64,000 nt of DNA. It comes from Carnobacterium jeotgali MS3. Its GTDB lineage: Bacteria; Bacillota; Bacilli; Lactobacillales; Carnobacteriaceae. Made by a program: the position numbers and the translations under genes. The stretch lies in NCBI RefSeq assembly GCF_000745125.1, contig NZ_JQNF01000010.1:310001-374000 (forward strand), written 5' to 3'. Below the pieces are notes generated by a model. It saw only the letters and a program-made list of their open reading frames with translations. It had not been told where the DNA came from and did no database searches. Shown here piece by piece: positions 28,134-36,715 of the stretch (position 1 is the first letter of the stretch; every line of letters begins with the position of its first letter).

Positions 28134-28180
28134 AAAAAAAAGAATTCCTATCTCAAAATCTGAAATAGGAATTCTTTTTG
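28134..28180 (-). terminator. Terminator after gnd
   Basis: Stem of about 15 bp (AAAAGAATTCCTAT with ATAGGAATTCTTTT) with T run on the minus strand, a few bases beyond the gnd stop. Confidence 0.85.
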
Positions 28181-28186
28181 ATTCGT

Positions 28187-29092
28187 TTATTTCTTTGTGA
28201 CCTCATGGCCGCCGAATTCATTTCTAAGTGCAGCAACAACTTTTCCAGTAAATGTATCTTCTTCTAAAGAACGATACCGCATCATTAAAGATAGTGCTAT
28301 TACAGGCGTAGGAACTTTTGCATCCAAAGCTGCTTCTACTGTCCATTTCCCTTCACCTGAAGATTGCATAATTCCTTTTATCTCATCAAGGTGAGCGTCT
28401 TTTTGGAAGGCACTTTCTGCCAGTTCCATTAACCAGCTTCTGATAACTGATCCATTATTCCAGACTTTTGACACATCTGCCAAATCATAGTCAAATTCAC
28501 TTTTTTCGACCACTTCAAAACCTTCAGCCATGGCTTGCATCATGCCATATTCTATCCCGTTGTGTATCATTTTCAAATAATGACCGCTACCGGATTTTCC
28601 AGTATACAGATACCCGTCTTCTACACAGATTCCTTTTAATATTGGTTCAATTACTGCAAATGCTTCTGAGTTTCCGCCAACCATTAAACAAGCACCTGCA
28701 TTTGCACCGCTCGTACCACCCGATGTTCCCATGTCTAAGAAATGAATCCCTTTTGTTGCAGCTACTTCTGCATGTCGCATAGAATCTTTGTAGTGTGAGT
28801 TTCCTCCATCAATGATGATATCATTTGCTCCTAATAACTCATGAACTTCGCTTAAAACATTTTCCAATGGATCTCCCGCTGGAACCATAATCCAAATAAT
28901 TTTAGTTTCTTTAAGGCTAGCAACTAACTCTTTTAGATCATTCACTGTTTCGATTCCATTTGCATCCGCTTGTTTTCGAGCTGTTTCAAAGCTGTCATAT
29001 CCTATAACATGATGCCCGTTCTTTTGTAAGTTCAAGGCTAAATTGTATCCCATTTTTCCTAAACCAACTAATCCAATTTCCAATTTCTCCAC
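28187..29092 (-). CDS. gnd: 6-phosphogluconate dehydrogenase, short (NAD-type) form
   Basis: 301-residue decarboxylating 6-phosphogluconate dehydrogenase of the short class (YqeC/GndA-like; the classical form is about 470 residues). It oxidises 6-phosphogluconate to ribulose-5-phosphate and CO2. The Rossmann motif GLVGLGKMGYNLALNL (8-23) is followed by Asp-containing VIGYDS, which favours NAD+ over NADP+. Substrate-binding motifs are DGGNSHYKDS, FLDMGTSGGTSGA (near 115-127) and HYLKMIHNGIEYG with catalytic Lys. It diverges from an RpiR regulator gene that very likely controls it. Confidence 0.93.
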   Translation of the reverse strand: MEKLEIGLVGLGKMGYNLALNLQKNGHHVIGYDSFETARKQADANGIETVNDLKELVASLKETKIIWIMVPAGDPLENVLSEVHELLGANDIIIDGGNSHYKDSMRHAEVAATKGIHFLDMGTSGGTSGANAGACLMVGGNSEAFAVIEPILKGICVEDGYLYTGKSGSGHYLKMIHNGIEYGMMQAMAEGFEVVEKSEFDYDLADVSKVWNNGSVIRSWLMELAESAFQKDAHLDEIKGIMQSSGEGKWTVEAALDAKVPTPVIALSLMMRYRSLEEDTFTGKVVAALRNEFGGHEVTKK

Positions 29093-29113
29093 TCCTTATG
29101 TATTTATAACTTT

Positions 29114-29142
29114 AGTATATGAAACATTTTTTCTTTTTGCAA
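29114..29142 (-). promoter_or_regulatory. gnd promoter
   Basis: Minus strand TTGCAA (29142-29137), 17-bp spacer, TATACT (29119-29114). A mirror TATACT (29180-29185) on the plus strand may serve the divergent regulator. Confidence 0.6.
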
Positions 29143-29214
29143 CTATTAAAAAAAATATTTTTCTTTCAAGAATGTATGATATACTAAAATAAACTCTTTT
29201 AAGTAGGTGAAAAT

Positions 29215-30063
29215 ATGAAGACTCAAAATATCAACTTGAAAATCAAATCAATTTATAGAGACTTAAGCAGCAAAGAAAAAATGATTGCAGATTTTATTCT
29301 TTTACATCCCGAAAAAGTTATGCATGGAACCATCAGCAATATTTCAGATATCATCCAAGTTGCAGATGCTACTTTCTTTCGCTTTTGTAAGCGCTTAGGG
29401 TATGATGGGTTTCAAGATTTCAAAATTGCTTTAGCTTCAGAAAAAGTAGATAGCTCTTTATCTATTCATGAGAATATTTCTAAAGAAGACAATGAACTAC
29501 TGATGGCACAAAAAGTTTTCGACTCCAATATCAAGTCATTAAACGATACAAAAAAATTATTGGATGAACAAGAGTTGATTAAAGCTGTCCAGTTCTTGAC
29601 TGGTGCTCAAACAGTCGGTTTCTTTGGCGTCGGCGGCTCTAGCATCATTGCAATGGATGCTTACCATAAATTTTTACGTACCCCATTAAATTCTATGTAT
29701 ATGCAAGATTCTCATATCCAAATGATGCAGGCTTCTCGCTTAACTGAAAATGATTGCGCTATTATTATTTCTCATTCTGGTATCACCAAAGATACTATTC
29801 AATTGGCTGAAATTATTAAAGAAAAAAACGCAAAGATAATCATCATTACGAGCTATTCACTTTCTCCTTTAGCAAAGTTTGCAGATGCCTTATTGTTATC
29901 AACAGCTGAAGAAACGGACTACCGATCTGAGGCCTTAACATCTCGCATCACACAACTAAGTTTGATTGATGCTTTATTTGTCAGTGTTATGTTCAAAACA
30001 GGTGATTTTGCAACCCATTCACTTGAAGAAGTCCGAAAAGTAATTTCTCAGACTAAATTGTGA
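29215..30063 (+). CDS. RpiR-family regulator with SIS domain (probable gnd regulator)
   Basis: 282 residues: HTH_6 domain (about 1-77, with MIADFILLHPEKV and ISDIIQVADATFFRFCKRLGYDGFQDFK) and SIS domain (about 110-250; VGFFGVGGSS binds the sugar phosphate, CAIIISHSGITKDTI is the second loop). Divergent arrangement with gnd suggests it senses a pentose-phosphate-pathway or gluconate intermediate. SD AGTAGGTG before ATG 29215. It is a paralogue of the RpiR protein at 11155-11925, with low similarity outside the motifs. Confidence 0.9.
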   Translation: MKTQNINLKIKSIYRDLSSKEKMIADFILLHPEKVMHGTISNISDIIQVADATFFRFCKRLGYDGFQDFKIALASEKVDSSLSIHENISKEDNELLMAQKVFDSNIKSLNDTKKLLDEQELIKAVQFLTGAQTVGFFGVGGSSIIAMDAYHKFLRTPLNSMYMQDSHIQMMQASRLTENDCAIIISHSGITKDTIQLAEIIKEKNAKIIIITSYSLSPLAKFADALLLSTAEETDYRSEALTSRITQLSLIDALFVSVMFKTGDFATHSLEEVRKVISQTKL

Positions 30064-30161
30064 TTGCCCTTTTTCAAACCCTTTCTTTTGCTTACAATTC
30101 TTATGTCTTCTATAATAAAGATGAATCAAGCAAAAGAAATCTTAGGGAGGAATAGAATATT

Positions 30162-30653
30162 ATGAAATTTGTAAAAGGAAGTTACCTCACGTTAGAAGAA
30201 GCAAGAACAGCTGTTGATGAAGTTGTGGCTGAAGGCTATGATAGAACATTGATCACACTTGTCACCAACAGAGAAACTGCTGATATTTTGCCTACTGATT
30301 TAAATGTTGGTGTTTCAACAGATCATTCTGAAAAGCATGGACAAGATGACGAGTCTTTCATGGATAAAGTGAAACATATCTTTTCTGCCGATGATAATGA
30401 AGATGTCAATTCAACTGACGAAGGATACGAAGCTGATGAATCAGTTTTACGCGATTTTAAAGATGACATAACTAACGGTTCCATTGTTGTTCTAGTAGAT
30501 GATTTTGGTGTTGAACCTGGTGCAAAAGACTTTGACAACAGCACCCCATCAGGAAAAATGGAAACCAACGCTACTCCTCTTCCTTCTGATACTTTGGATA
30601 CAACAGATACACTAGACACAATAGATAAAACTGATCCCATTAACAGACAATAA
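30162..30653 (+). CDS. General stress protein, YflT-like domain
   Basis: 163 residues. The N-terminal YflT/heat-induced stress domain (KFVKGSYLTLEEARTAVDEV, with YDRTLITLVTNRE) runs to about 50, a second part of the domain (FKDDITNGSIVVLVDD) is near 105-120, and a Thr/Asp-rich low-complexity tail (LDTTDTLDTIDKTD) ends it. In Bacillus this family is under general stress control; its biochemical role is unknown. SD GGGAGG before ATG 30162. It sits before the SDR-flavoprotein pair, separated by a terminator. Confidence 0.75.
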   Translation: MKFVKGSYLTLEEARTAVDEVVAEGYDRTLITLVTNRETADILPTDLNVGVSTDHSEKHGQDDESFMDKVKHIFSADDNEDVNSTDEGYEADESVLRDFKDDITNGSIVVLVDDFGVEPGAKDFDNSTPSGKMETNATPLPSDTLDTTDTLDTIDKTDPINRQ

Positions 30654-30689
30654 AACAGTATAGACTATCAAAATTCACTATTCAGAATA

Positions 30690-30735
30690 AATAAAAAAGA
30701 GCATCAATATGGAAATTTCCCTATTGGTGTTCTTT
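30690..30735 (+). terminator. Terminator after the stress protein gene
   Basis: Stem AAAGAGCATCAATA with TATTGGTGTTCTTT, preceded by A run and followed by T-rich sequence. Confidence 0.6.
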
Positions 30736-30808
30736 GTTAATTATTAATCCCACTAAAATTAATATGATGAAACACATATTATACTACCATTTATAAGGAG
30801 GAATAAGC

Positions 30809-31606
30809 ATGGATTTAGGCATTTCAGGAAAAATCGCATTAGTTACTGGAGCAGATTCGGGTATTGGTTGGGAGACCGCACGTGTTCTTTTAGAAGAAGG
30901 AGCTACAGTCGTCCTTACCGATAAAAACCCAGAAAAATTAACTCAAGCTGCTGAAAAAATAGGCTATAAAGATAAAGTCTTTCACTATCCAGCAGATATT
31001 ACCAGTATAAATGATTTGAAAATGATTCATCAAAAAATTGCTAAAGAAGTCGGAAAAATCGATATTTTAGTTCAGTCCGCAGGCATTACCGGTGCACAAG
31101 GACTTTTTCACGAATTAGATGATGCAGGATGGACAAATACAATCGAAGTAGATTTGCTTGGTCCTGTTCGTTTGGTAAACGAATTTTTACCTGATTTAAG
31201 AACAGGTGGCTGGGGCAGAATCGTCTTTATCGCTTCTGAAGATGCTGTACAACCTTATGATGACGAGATCCCTTATTGTTGTGCAAAGGCCGGTATTCTT
31301 GCATTGTCAAAAGGACTTTCGAGAACCTATGCCCGTGAAGGATTGCTAGTCAATTCCGTCTCACCTGCCTTTATTGAAACACCAATGACGGATGCGATGA
31401 TGGAAAAAAGAGCTGAAGAATTGAACGTTTCAAAAGAGGAAGCTATCCAATCATTTTTAGATAAAAAAAGGCCTTATCTTGAATTGAAACGCCGTGGTCA
31501 AGCAGAAGAGGTAGCTGCAGTAATTGCTTTTCTTTGCTCAGATAAAGCTTCTTTTGTGAATGGTTCGAATTACCGCGTAGATGCAGGTTCCGTTGCGACA
31601 ATTTAA
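30809..31606 (+). CDS. Short-chain dehydrogenase/reductase
   Basis: 265-residue classical SDR. NAD(P) loop TGADSGIG (residues 14-21), acidic VVLTDKNPEK after strand 2 (favouring NAD+), NAG-equivalent QSAGITG, catalytic Ser in FIASEDAV, and YCCAKAG giving the Tyr-x3-Lys pair (the YxxxK motif is intact). The substrate is unknown. It is followed after 23 bases by an FAD-dependent oxidoreductase, so both are likely one redox operon; SD AAGGAGG before ATG 30809. Confidence 0.88.
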   Translation: MDLGISGKIALVTGADSGIGWETARVLLEEGATVVLTDKNPEKLTQAAEKIGYKDKVFHYPADITSINDLKMIHQKIAKEVGKIDILVQSAGITGAQGLFHELDDAGWTNTIEVDLLGPVRLVNEFLPDLRTGGWGRIVFIASEDAVQPYDDEIPYCCAKAGILALSKGLSRTYAREGLLVNSVSPAFIETPMTDAMMEKRAEELNVSKEEAIQSFLDKKRPYLELKRRGQAEEVAAVIAFLCSDKASFVNGSNYRVDAGSVATI

Positions 31607-31629
31607 TAACCAAAAGGGAGTGCGATATA

Positions 31630-32856
31630 ATGACAGATTATATGAACGAAAAATTAAATCCTCAAGTTATGGCTTGCAATTATGATTATCTGATTATCGG
31701 CGGAGGAATGGCTGCAGATACGGCTGCTAGAGGTATTCGTGAACAAGATTCATTTGGCAGCATCGGCATTCTTTCTGCTGATAGCGATGAACCTTATACA
31801 CGTCCGGCTTTAACTAAAAAATTATGGACGGACAGTACCTTTACAGAAGATCAAGTCGCTCTCAATACGACAAAAGAAACGAAAAATACTACACTTAAAT
31901 TAAAAACGACTGTAACAGCTATCGAGCGAGAAGATCATAGAGTCTTGTTGGAAGATGGCACATCTATCGGGTATAAAAAATTGCTGCTCGTTACCGGCGG
32001 AGAACCAAAAAGAATTGACGGCCCAGAAGACGAAAAAGTAATTGCCTTTAGAGAATGGTCTGATTATAGACGCTTACGTAATTTTTCAGGAAACAACCAA
32101 CATGTCGTTATTGTAGGTGGCGGTTATATTGGCGCAGAATTAGCTGCTGGACTGGTTCAAAACAACACTAAAGTTACCCTTATTTATCCAGATAAAATTT
32201 TAGGTAGCAGCCAATTCCCTAGTGAACTTGCTAAAGAATATGAAGCATCTTTCCGAGAAGCTGGCGTAGAACTTTTAAACGGCAGGCGTGCAGAGTCTTA
32301 TACAAAAGAGGATGAAAAATTCACTCTTCTTCTAGACGATGGGTCTACAGTAGAAGCGGATGCAATTGTTATCGGCTTAGGAGTATCGCCTCGTATTTCA
32401 TTAGCTGAACAAAGCGGTCTTAAAATAGAAGATGGTGTATATGTTGATGAATACTTACGTACAAAAGATCCCGATATTTGGGCTGCTGGTGATATTGCCT
32501 TTTATCCGGATAAAATTTTAGGCAGAACACGGATAGAACATGTGGATCATGCCAGAAAATCTGGTAAAGCAGCAGGTAAAGCAATGGCTGGATCAGGTGA
32601 GGCTTATACGTATACTCCCTACTTTTATTCTGTCGTCTTTTCTATTTCATGGAAGGCGATGGGTACATTAGATTCTTCATTAACTACACTCATCGATGAT
32701 GTAGATGGCGGAAAAGTTGTTTACTATTTAGATGATAATCTTCCAGTAGGTATTTTAACTTGGAATATCGAGCCAGATTTAGATACTCTTCGATCTATCC
32801 TAAGTGATCCTCCGATTGACCCTCAAACATTAAGAGGCATGATTCGTTCTAACTAA
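31630..32856 (+). CDS. FAD-dependent NAD(P)H oxidoreductase, AIF/ferredoxin-reductase-like
   Basis: 408 residues. FAD motif YLIIGGGMAADTAARGI (about 21-37), NAD(P)H motif HVVIVGGGYIGAELAAGL (about 158-175) and the second FAD motif DIWAAGDIA (about 278-286). No CxxxxC redox pair is present, so it is not a thioredoxin-reductase type. The C-terminal domain (about 330-408) resembles that of apoptosis-inducing-factor-like reductases. It probably passes electrons from NAD(P)H to an unidentified acceptor (quinone, rubredoxin or ferredoxin-like). It is co-transcribed with the SDR and ends at a terminator. Confidence 0.85.
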   Translation: MTDYMNEKLNPQVMACNYDYLIIGGGMAADTAARGIREQDSFGSIGILSADSDEPYTRPALTKKLWTDSTFTEDQVALNTTKETKNTTLKLKTTVTAIEREDHRVLLEDGTSIGYKKLLLVTGGEPKRIDGPEDEKVIAFREWSDYRRLRNFSGNNQHVVIVGGGYIGAELAAGLVQNNTKVTLIYPDKILGSSQFPSELAKEYEASFREAGVELLNGRRAESYTKEDEKFTLLLDDGSTVEADAIVIGLGVSPRISLAEQSGLKIEDGVYVDEYLRTKDPDIWAAGDIAFYPDKILGRTRIEHVDHARKSGKAAGKAMAGSGEAYTYTPYFYSVVFSISWKAMGTLDSSLTTLIDDVDGGKVVYYLDDNLPVGILTWNIEPDLDTLRSILSDPPIDPQTLRGMIRSN

Positions 32857-32878
32857 AATTAATGGGTTAGTCACCTAG

Positions 32879-32932
32879 AATAGCCTCACCTTCCAGCTGT
32901 CTTAGCGCAGTTTAGTAGGTGAGGCTATTTTT
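32879..32932. terminator. Bidirectional terminator
   Basis: A 12-bp perfect stem (AATAGCCTCACC, 32879-32890, with GGTGAGGCTATT, 32918-32929) and a T run, between convergent genes. Confidence 0.85.
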
Positions 32933-32939
32933 ATTACCT

Positions 32940-33269
32940 TTAACTATTCTCAACCACACGTTGAAATTTCCTGTGTAGCTCTTCCATCACAACGAACCGT
33001 GCTTCGCGGATTACTTCTTTTCCTTCAACAAATAACAATAAAGCTGGAACAGTGAATACGGTGAATTGGCTGGCAACCTCAGGAATATCATCTGCACTAA
33101 CTTGTATTGGCTTAATAGCTGGAAATTCTGTTAACATTTCTTGGACTTGAGGTTGAATAACATGACAGATACCACAATTTTCTTTTGAAATATAAACAAA
33201 AGTAAGCTTGTTTTCTTTTATATAGCGTAATACTTGATCTATGGACGTTGCTTGAGGAAATGTATTCAT
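32940..33269 (-). CDS. Thioredoxin-like protein
   Basis: 109 residues with the thioredoxin fold: active site KENCGICHVIQP (CGIC, about 32-35), cis-Pro segment FTVPALLLFVEGKEV (about 75-89). The CGIC sequence replaces CGPC, so redox potential and partners may differ from classical thioredoxin. Monocistronic, ending at the terminator shared with the flavoprotein operon. ATG 33269 has only a weak SD. Confidence 0.85.
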   Translation of the reverse strand: MNTFPQATSIDQVLRYIKENKLTFVYISKENCGICHVIQPQVQEMLTEFPAIKPIQVSADDIPEVASQFTVFTVPALLLFVEGKEVIREARFVVMEELHRKFQRVVENS

Positions 33270-33727
33270 TGTTCATTCTTCTTTCTATTAGTTAATTACC
33301 TATTATTTTTCTGGTTTATTTTAGTTCAAACGCATACTTTCCAAGCCGATCTTTCATGAAAGAACTAGAACTACTTCTTCTAGCTTCTCCATGTTACTCT
33401 TTGCTTCAGTTGAAGTATTTCTTTTAATTTAGCAGGATGGGGCCTTTCAGTCAAACTAGAAGATTAACATAATTCTTTATATAAAGGTTTACAGTATTTA
33501 TTCCTATTATATTATTGAAAAATCATTACCTATTACAAGTAATCTTAATTGATAACGGATATATTGATAAACAAACGTGGCGATCTTTGCTAGAACTGAT
33601 GCTAGATTCAATATTATTCATATAGAAAGCAATAATCTTTCTGTTGCTAGAAATAGTGATTTTTCGTATATAGTCCACCTCTTCATTATCACTATTATCT
33701 AAGCCGTCATTTAATAAACAACAAAAA
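33270..33727. other. Gene-free stretch of about 460 bases
   Basis: No convincing ORF, RNA gene or repeat is visible on either strand. It presumably contains the promoter of the thioredoxin-like gene. The short ORFs here lack ribosome sites. Confidence 0.5.
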
Positions 33728-33761
33728 AAACCGTGTAACGATTACTAGTTTACACGGGTTT
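33728..33761 (-). terminator. Terminator of the glucuronate operon
   Basis: Stem CCGTGTAA (33731-33738) with TTACACGG (33750-33757), followed by a T run on the minus strand, just beyond the HAD gene stop. Confidence 0.8.
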
Positions 33762-33772
33762 TTGGATTTTTC

Positions 33773-34612
33773 TTATGAGTATTGTTTTAACAAGTCATCA
33801 AATTCAGTAATAACTGCTTCCTGATAAGCGCCAGTATATGTTTTACCTGTGAAGTGTTTAACTCCTTCTTTTGAAAGACGTTTCCATGAAAATGTTTCTT
33901 TACCGAATAAAATTGGGTAGTATAAAACACCATTTTTAAGAGCAGCATTTAAATCTCCTGGAGCATCTCCTACCATTAAAATTTCATCTTCAGCGTAGCC
34001 ATATGCTTTTAATTCATTGATACAAGCAGCTTTTGTTCCAGCTTCTTGTCCATAAACAACATCAACATGTGGCAATAAAAGATGTCTTTCCCACTCGCTA
34101 TACAAAGCTTCACTGTTTGCAGAACTTACAATCGCAATATCCGCTACTTCATGCAATTCATTTAAAACTTCTAACACATTAGGAAATGGCGCATCTTTTC
34201 CAGCTAACTCTTCAATTCCAGAATTTACTTTTTGACTCCAATTTAAAGCTTTCTTAAGATCTTCAACTGGATTTTTTGCGACTTCTTTTTCTAAAGATTT
34301 GTTTGACGGTTCTTTAGTTGTTTCTGCCCAGTTTACTAGATTAGAAATATCGCCTACTTCTTCTCCATTTGAAACAGCTTCTTGTAATCCTAAAACCAAT
34401 CCTTTAAAGCGATTGATTCCGCGAGTTGTTGAATACAAATTGATACGATTCCAGATTCCTAAGAATTCATCGCGATTTTTGATCCCAAAAACTTCCGAAG
34501 CTAGTGGTCCAAAATACTTTTCATGTTTGATATTCATTGTATCCATTGCGCACCCATCTGAATCAACGCAAATTAAAAACTGTTTTTTCTTAGTAAATGT
34601 ACTTTTTCCCAT
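33773..34612 (-). CDS. HAD-family phosphatase in the glucuronate operon
   Basis: 279-residue HAD hydrolase with cap domain. Motif I is DSDGCAMDTM (Asp nucleophile, about 15-24), motif II Ser/Thr in AIVSSANSE, and motifs III/IV in ILMVGDAPGDLNAAL. The first Asp is followed by Ser-Asp rather than the usual Phe-Asp (DxD kept). ATG 34612 has GAGGAG seven bases upstream. It is last gene of the kdgA-uxaC-uxuA-uxuB unit, after a 115-base gap with a hairpin. It may dephosphorylate an accumulated sugar phosphate of the pathway; that is inference from position. Confidence 0.82.
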   Translation of the reverse strand: MGKSTFTKKKQFLICVDSDGCAMDTMNIKHEKYFGPLASEVFGIKNRDEFLGIWNRINLYSTTRGINRFKGLVLGLQEAVSNGEEVGDISNLVNWAETTKEPSNKSLEKEVAKNPVEDLKKALNWSQKVNSGIEELAGKDAPFPNVLEVLNELHEVADIAIVSSANSEALYSEWERHLLLPHVDVVYGQEAGTKAACINELKAYGYAEDEILMVGDAPGDLNAALKNGVLYYPILFGKETFSWKRLSKEGVKHFTGKTYTGAYQEAVITEFDDLLKQYS

Positions 34613-34656
34613 AATTAAACTCCTCATTTTATAATGTGAAAATCTTTACAGCAAGG

Positions 34657-34694
34657 AAGGGACACTAGAATATAACTATTCTTATGTCCCTCTC
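34657..34694 (-). other. Hairpin between uxuB and the HAD gene
   Basis: Imperfect stem AGGGACACTAGAATA with TATTCTTATGTCCCT, without a T run on the minus strand. It could limit readthrough or mark an RNA processing site. Confidence 0.4.
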
Positions 34695-34727
34695 TCAGTT
34701 TGAATTGTAATCGTTTTATTGCTTTAA

Positions 34728-35573
34728 TTATACACCTGAATAAGCGTGGAATCCACCATCAATTGGTAAAACAACACCATTAACAAAACTTGAAGCTTTT
34801 TCGTCAGCTAAAAATAACAATCCGCCAATCAATTCTTCAGGTTCACCAAAACGGTTCATTGGTGTGCTTGATAAGATTTTGTGTGTACGAGCAGTTGGAG
34901 TTCCATCTTCATTGAACAATAATGCTTGGTTTTGTTTACTTACTAAGAATCCTGGAGCAATAGCATTTACACGGATACCAACATGTGAGAAGTATACTGC
35001 TAACCATTCTGTAAAGTTACTGATTGCTGCTTTAGCGCCTGAGTATGCAGGAATTTTTGTTAAAGGAGTATAAGCATTCATACTTGAAACGTTAATGATA
35101 TTAGCTCCTTCTTTTCCAAGCATATTTTTAGCAAATACTTGAGTTGGAAGTAATGTTCCAAGGTAGTTAAGATTGAATACAAATTCGATTCCAGATTTGT
35201 CTAATTCGAAGAATGATTTAACGCCTTCCATTCCTTCCATTTCGTGGAATTCATTTTCTGTAGATGCTTTAGGACTATTTCCACCAGCTCCATTAACTAG
35301 AATATCTGCAACACCGAAGTCTGCAACAACTGCATCGTGTGCTTCTTGTAAGCTTTCTAATTCTAAAACGTTTGCTTTGTATCCTTTAGCTTCTCCTCCA
35401 GCAGCAACGATTTCATCAGCGTATTTTTGAGCTGCTTCAACATTTAAATCTAATAATGCTACTTTTGCCCCAGCTCGAGCTAATTCTTTAGCGAAGAAAG
35501 AACATAGTACTCCACCAGCTCCTGTTACTACTGCTACTTTACCTGTTAAGTCATGTGTGAATGGTGATGTCAT
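34728..35573 (-). CDS. uxuB: Fructuronate reductase (D-mannonate oxidoreductase), SDR type
   Basis: 281-residue SDR that reduces D-fructuronate to D-mannonate with NADH, of the Gram-positive type (Bacillus UxuB), unrelated to the long-chain E. coli enzyme. NAD loop VVTGAGGVLCSFFAKEL (about 15-31), Asp after strand 2 (LLDLN), NGAGGN, Ser in INVSSMNAY and YSGAK (Tyr-x3-Lys). Family insertion about 105-125 (NEFHEMEGMEGVKSFF). It is flanked by uxuA upstream, which fixes the assignment. AGGAGG before ATG 35573. Confidence 0.9.
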   Translation of the reverse strand: MTSPFTHDLTGKVAVVTGAGGVLCSFFAKELARAGAKVALLDLNVEAAQKYADEIVAAGGEAKGYKANVLELESLQEAHDAVVADFGVADILVNGAGGNSPKASTENEFHEMEGMEGVKSFFELDKSGIEFVFNLNYLGTLLPTQVFAKNMLGKEGANIINVSSMNAYTPLTKIPAYSGAKAAISNFTEWLAVYFSHVGIRVNAIAPGFLVSKQNQALLFNEDGTPTARTHKILSSTPMNRFGEPEELIGGLLFLADEKASSFVNGVVLPIDGGFHAYSGV

Positions 35574-35586
35574 TTTTATTTCCTCC

Positions 35587-35640
35587 TTTTATTTATTATC
35601 TAATAGCTTTTATTTATTATCTAATAGCTTTTATTTATTT
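35587..35640. repeat. Tandem 21-bp duplication between uxuA and uxuB
   Basis: Two copies of CTTTTATTTATTATCTAATAG-type sequence plus a third partial copy that runs into the uxuA stop codon. It looks like a recent slippage duplication of the stop region. Confidence 0.75.
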
Positions 35641-36684
35641 TGCGTCAGCTTTAGCTTTTTGAGCTGCTTCATATAAACCATTAAGGTAAGTTGCACCTAA
35701 CGCACGGTCGAACAAACCGTATCCTGGTTTACCCGTTTCGCCCCAAATCATACGTCCGTGGTCTGGACGGATAGCACCTTTAAAGTCGTGGTCGCTTAAC
35801 GCTTTAACCACACGGTACATGTCAATTGAACCCATTTCAGATAAGTGAGCTGATTCTTGGAATGATTTTCCGCCCATCAATTTAACATTACGTGCGTGAA
35901 CAAAGTTAACTCGATTTTTTTCTAACATACTTTCTAAGATTGCTACTGCGTCATTCTTAGGATCTGATGCAAATGAACCTACACATAACGTAACGCCGTT
36001 ATATTCGCTGTCATACAATTTAATGAAGCGCTCCAATGCAGCTTGTCCAGTAATGATACGTGGTAAGCCAAAGATGCTGTATGGAGGATCATCCGGGTGA
36101 ATAGCCATCTTAACGCCTGCAGCTTCAGCTGTTGGCATAATTGCTTTGATGAAGTACTCTAAGTTTTCCCAAAGTTTTTCATCATCGATTGATTTGTACT
36201 CATCCATTAAGTTGTTCATTTCTTCAGAACTGTAACTTTCATCCCAACCTGGTAAAGAAAGTGTACGAGGATCCATTTTGTTTACTTGCTCTTCATCAAA
36301 GATTAAGGCATTTGAACCATCTGGAAGTGGGAAAGCTAAATCAGAACGAGTCCAGTCAAAAACAGGCATGAAGTTGTAACATACAACTGGAATTCCAGCT
36401 TCTCCTAAATTGGTTAACGTTGTTTTATAGTTTTCAATGTATTTATCGCGTGTTGGTTTTCCTGTTTTAATGTCTTCATGAACAGGCACACTTTCAATAA
36501 CAGAAAGTTCTAATCCTTTTGCTTCAATGGAAGATTTTAATGCTTTAATTTTTTCTAAAGGCCATACTTCTCCAACTGGAATATCGTAAATAGCTGAAAC
36601 AATTCCTTTCATTCCTGGAATCTGGCGGATATATTCTAGTGAAATCGGATCTGATTCACCGTACCATCTAAATGTCATTTCCAT
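35635..36684 (-). CDS. uxuA: Mannonate dehydratase
   Basis: 349-residue UxuA, which dehydrates D-mannonate to 2-keto-3-deoxygluconate with Fe2+ or Mn2+. The TIM-barrel start EMTFRWYGESDPISLEYIRQ is diagnostic, with VCYNFMPVFDWTRSDL, MAIHPDDPPYSIFGLPRI (metal His), LCVGSF, FVHARNVK and IRPDHGRMIWGE. Length normal. Operon neighbours uxaC and uxuB agree. SD GAGGAG before ATG 36684. Confidence 0.96.
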   Translation of the reverse strand: MEMTFRWYGESDPISLEYIRQIPGMKGIVSAIYDIPVGEVWPLEKIKALKSSIEAKGLELSVIESVPVHEDIKTGKPTRDKYIENYKTTLTNLGEAGIPVVCYNFMPVFDWTRSDLAFPLPDGSNALIFDEEQVNKMDPRTLSLPGWDESYSSEEMNNLMDEYKSIDDEKLWENLEYFIKAIMPTAEAAGVKMAIHPDDPPYSIFGLPRIITGQAALERFIKLYDSEYNGVTLCVGSFASDPKNDAVAILESMLEKNRVNFVHARNVKLMGGKSFQESAHLSEMGSIDMYRVVKALSDHDFKGAIRPDHGRMIWGETGKPGYGLFDRALGATYLNGLYEAAQKAKADAK

Positions 36685-36715
36685 TATAATTAATCTCCTC
36701 TATGTTTAATTTTTT

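Noticed and set aside
30323-30640. 105-residue minus-strand ORF opposite the stress protein gene
   Set aside because: A shadow of the low-complexity, Ser/Thr/Asp-rich coding strand; no ribosome site and no recognisable domain.
33355-33430. Short plus-strand ORF (24 residues, Leu-rich)
   Set aside because: No ribosome binding site and no promoter; chance ORF in a gene-free stretch.
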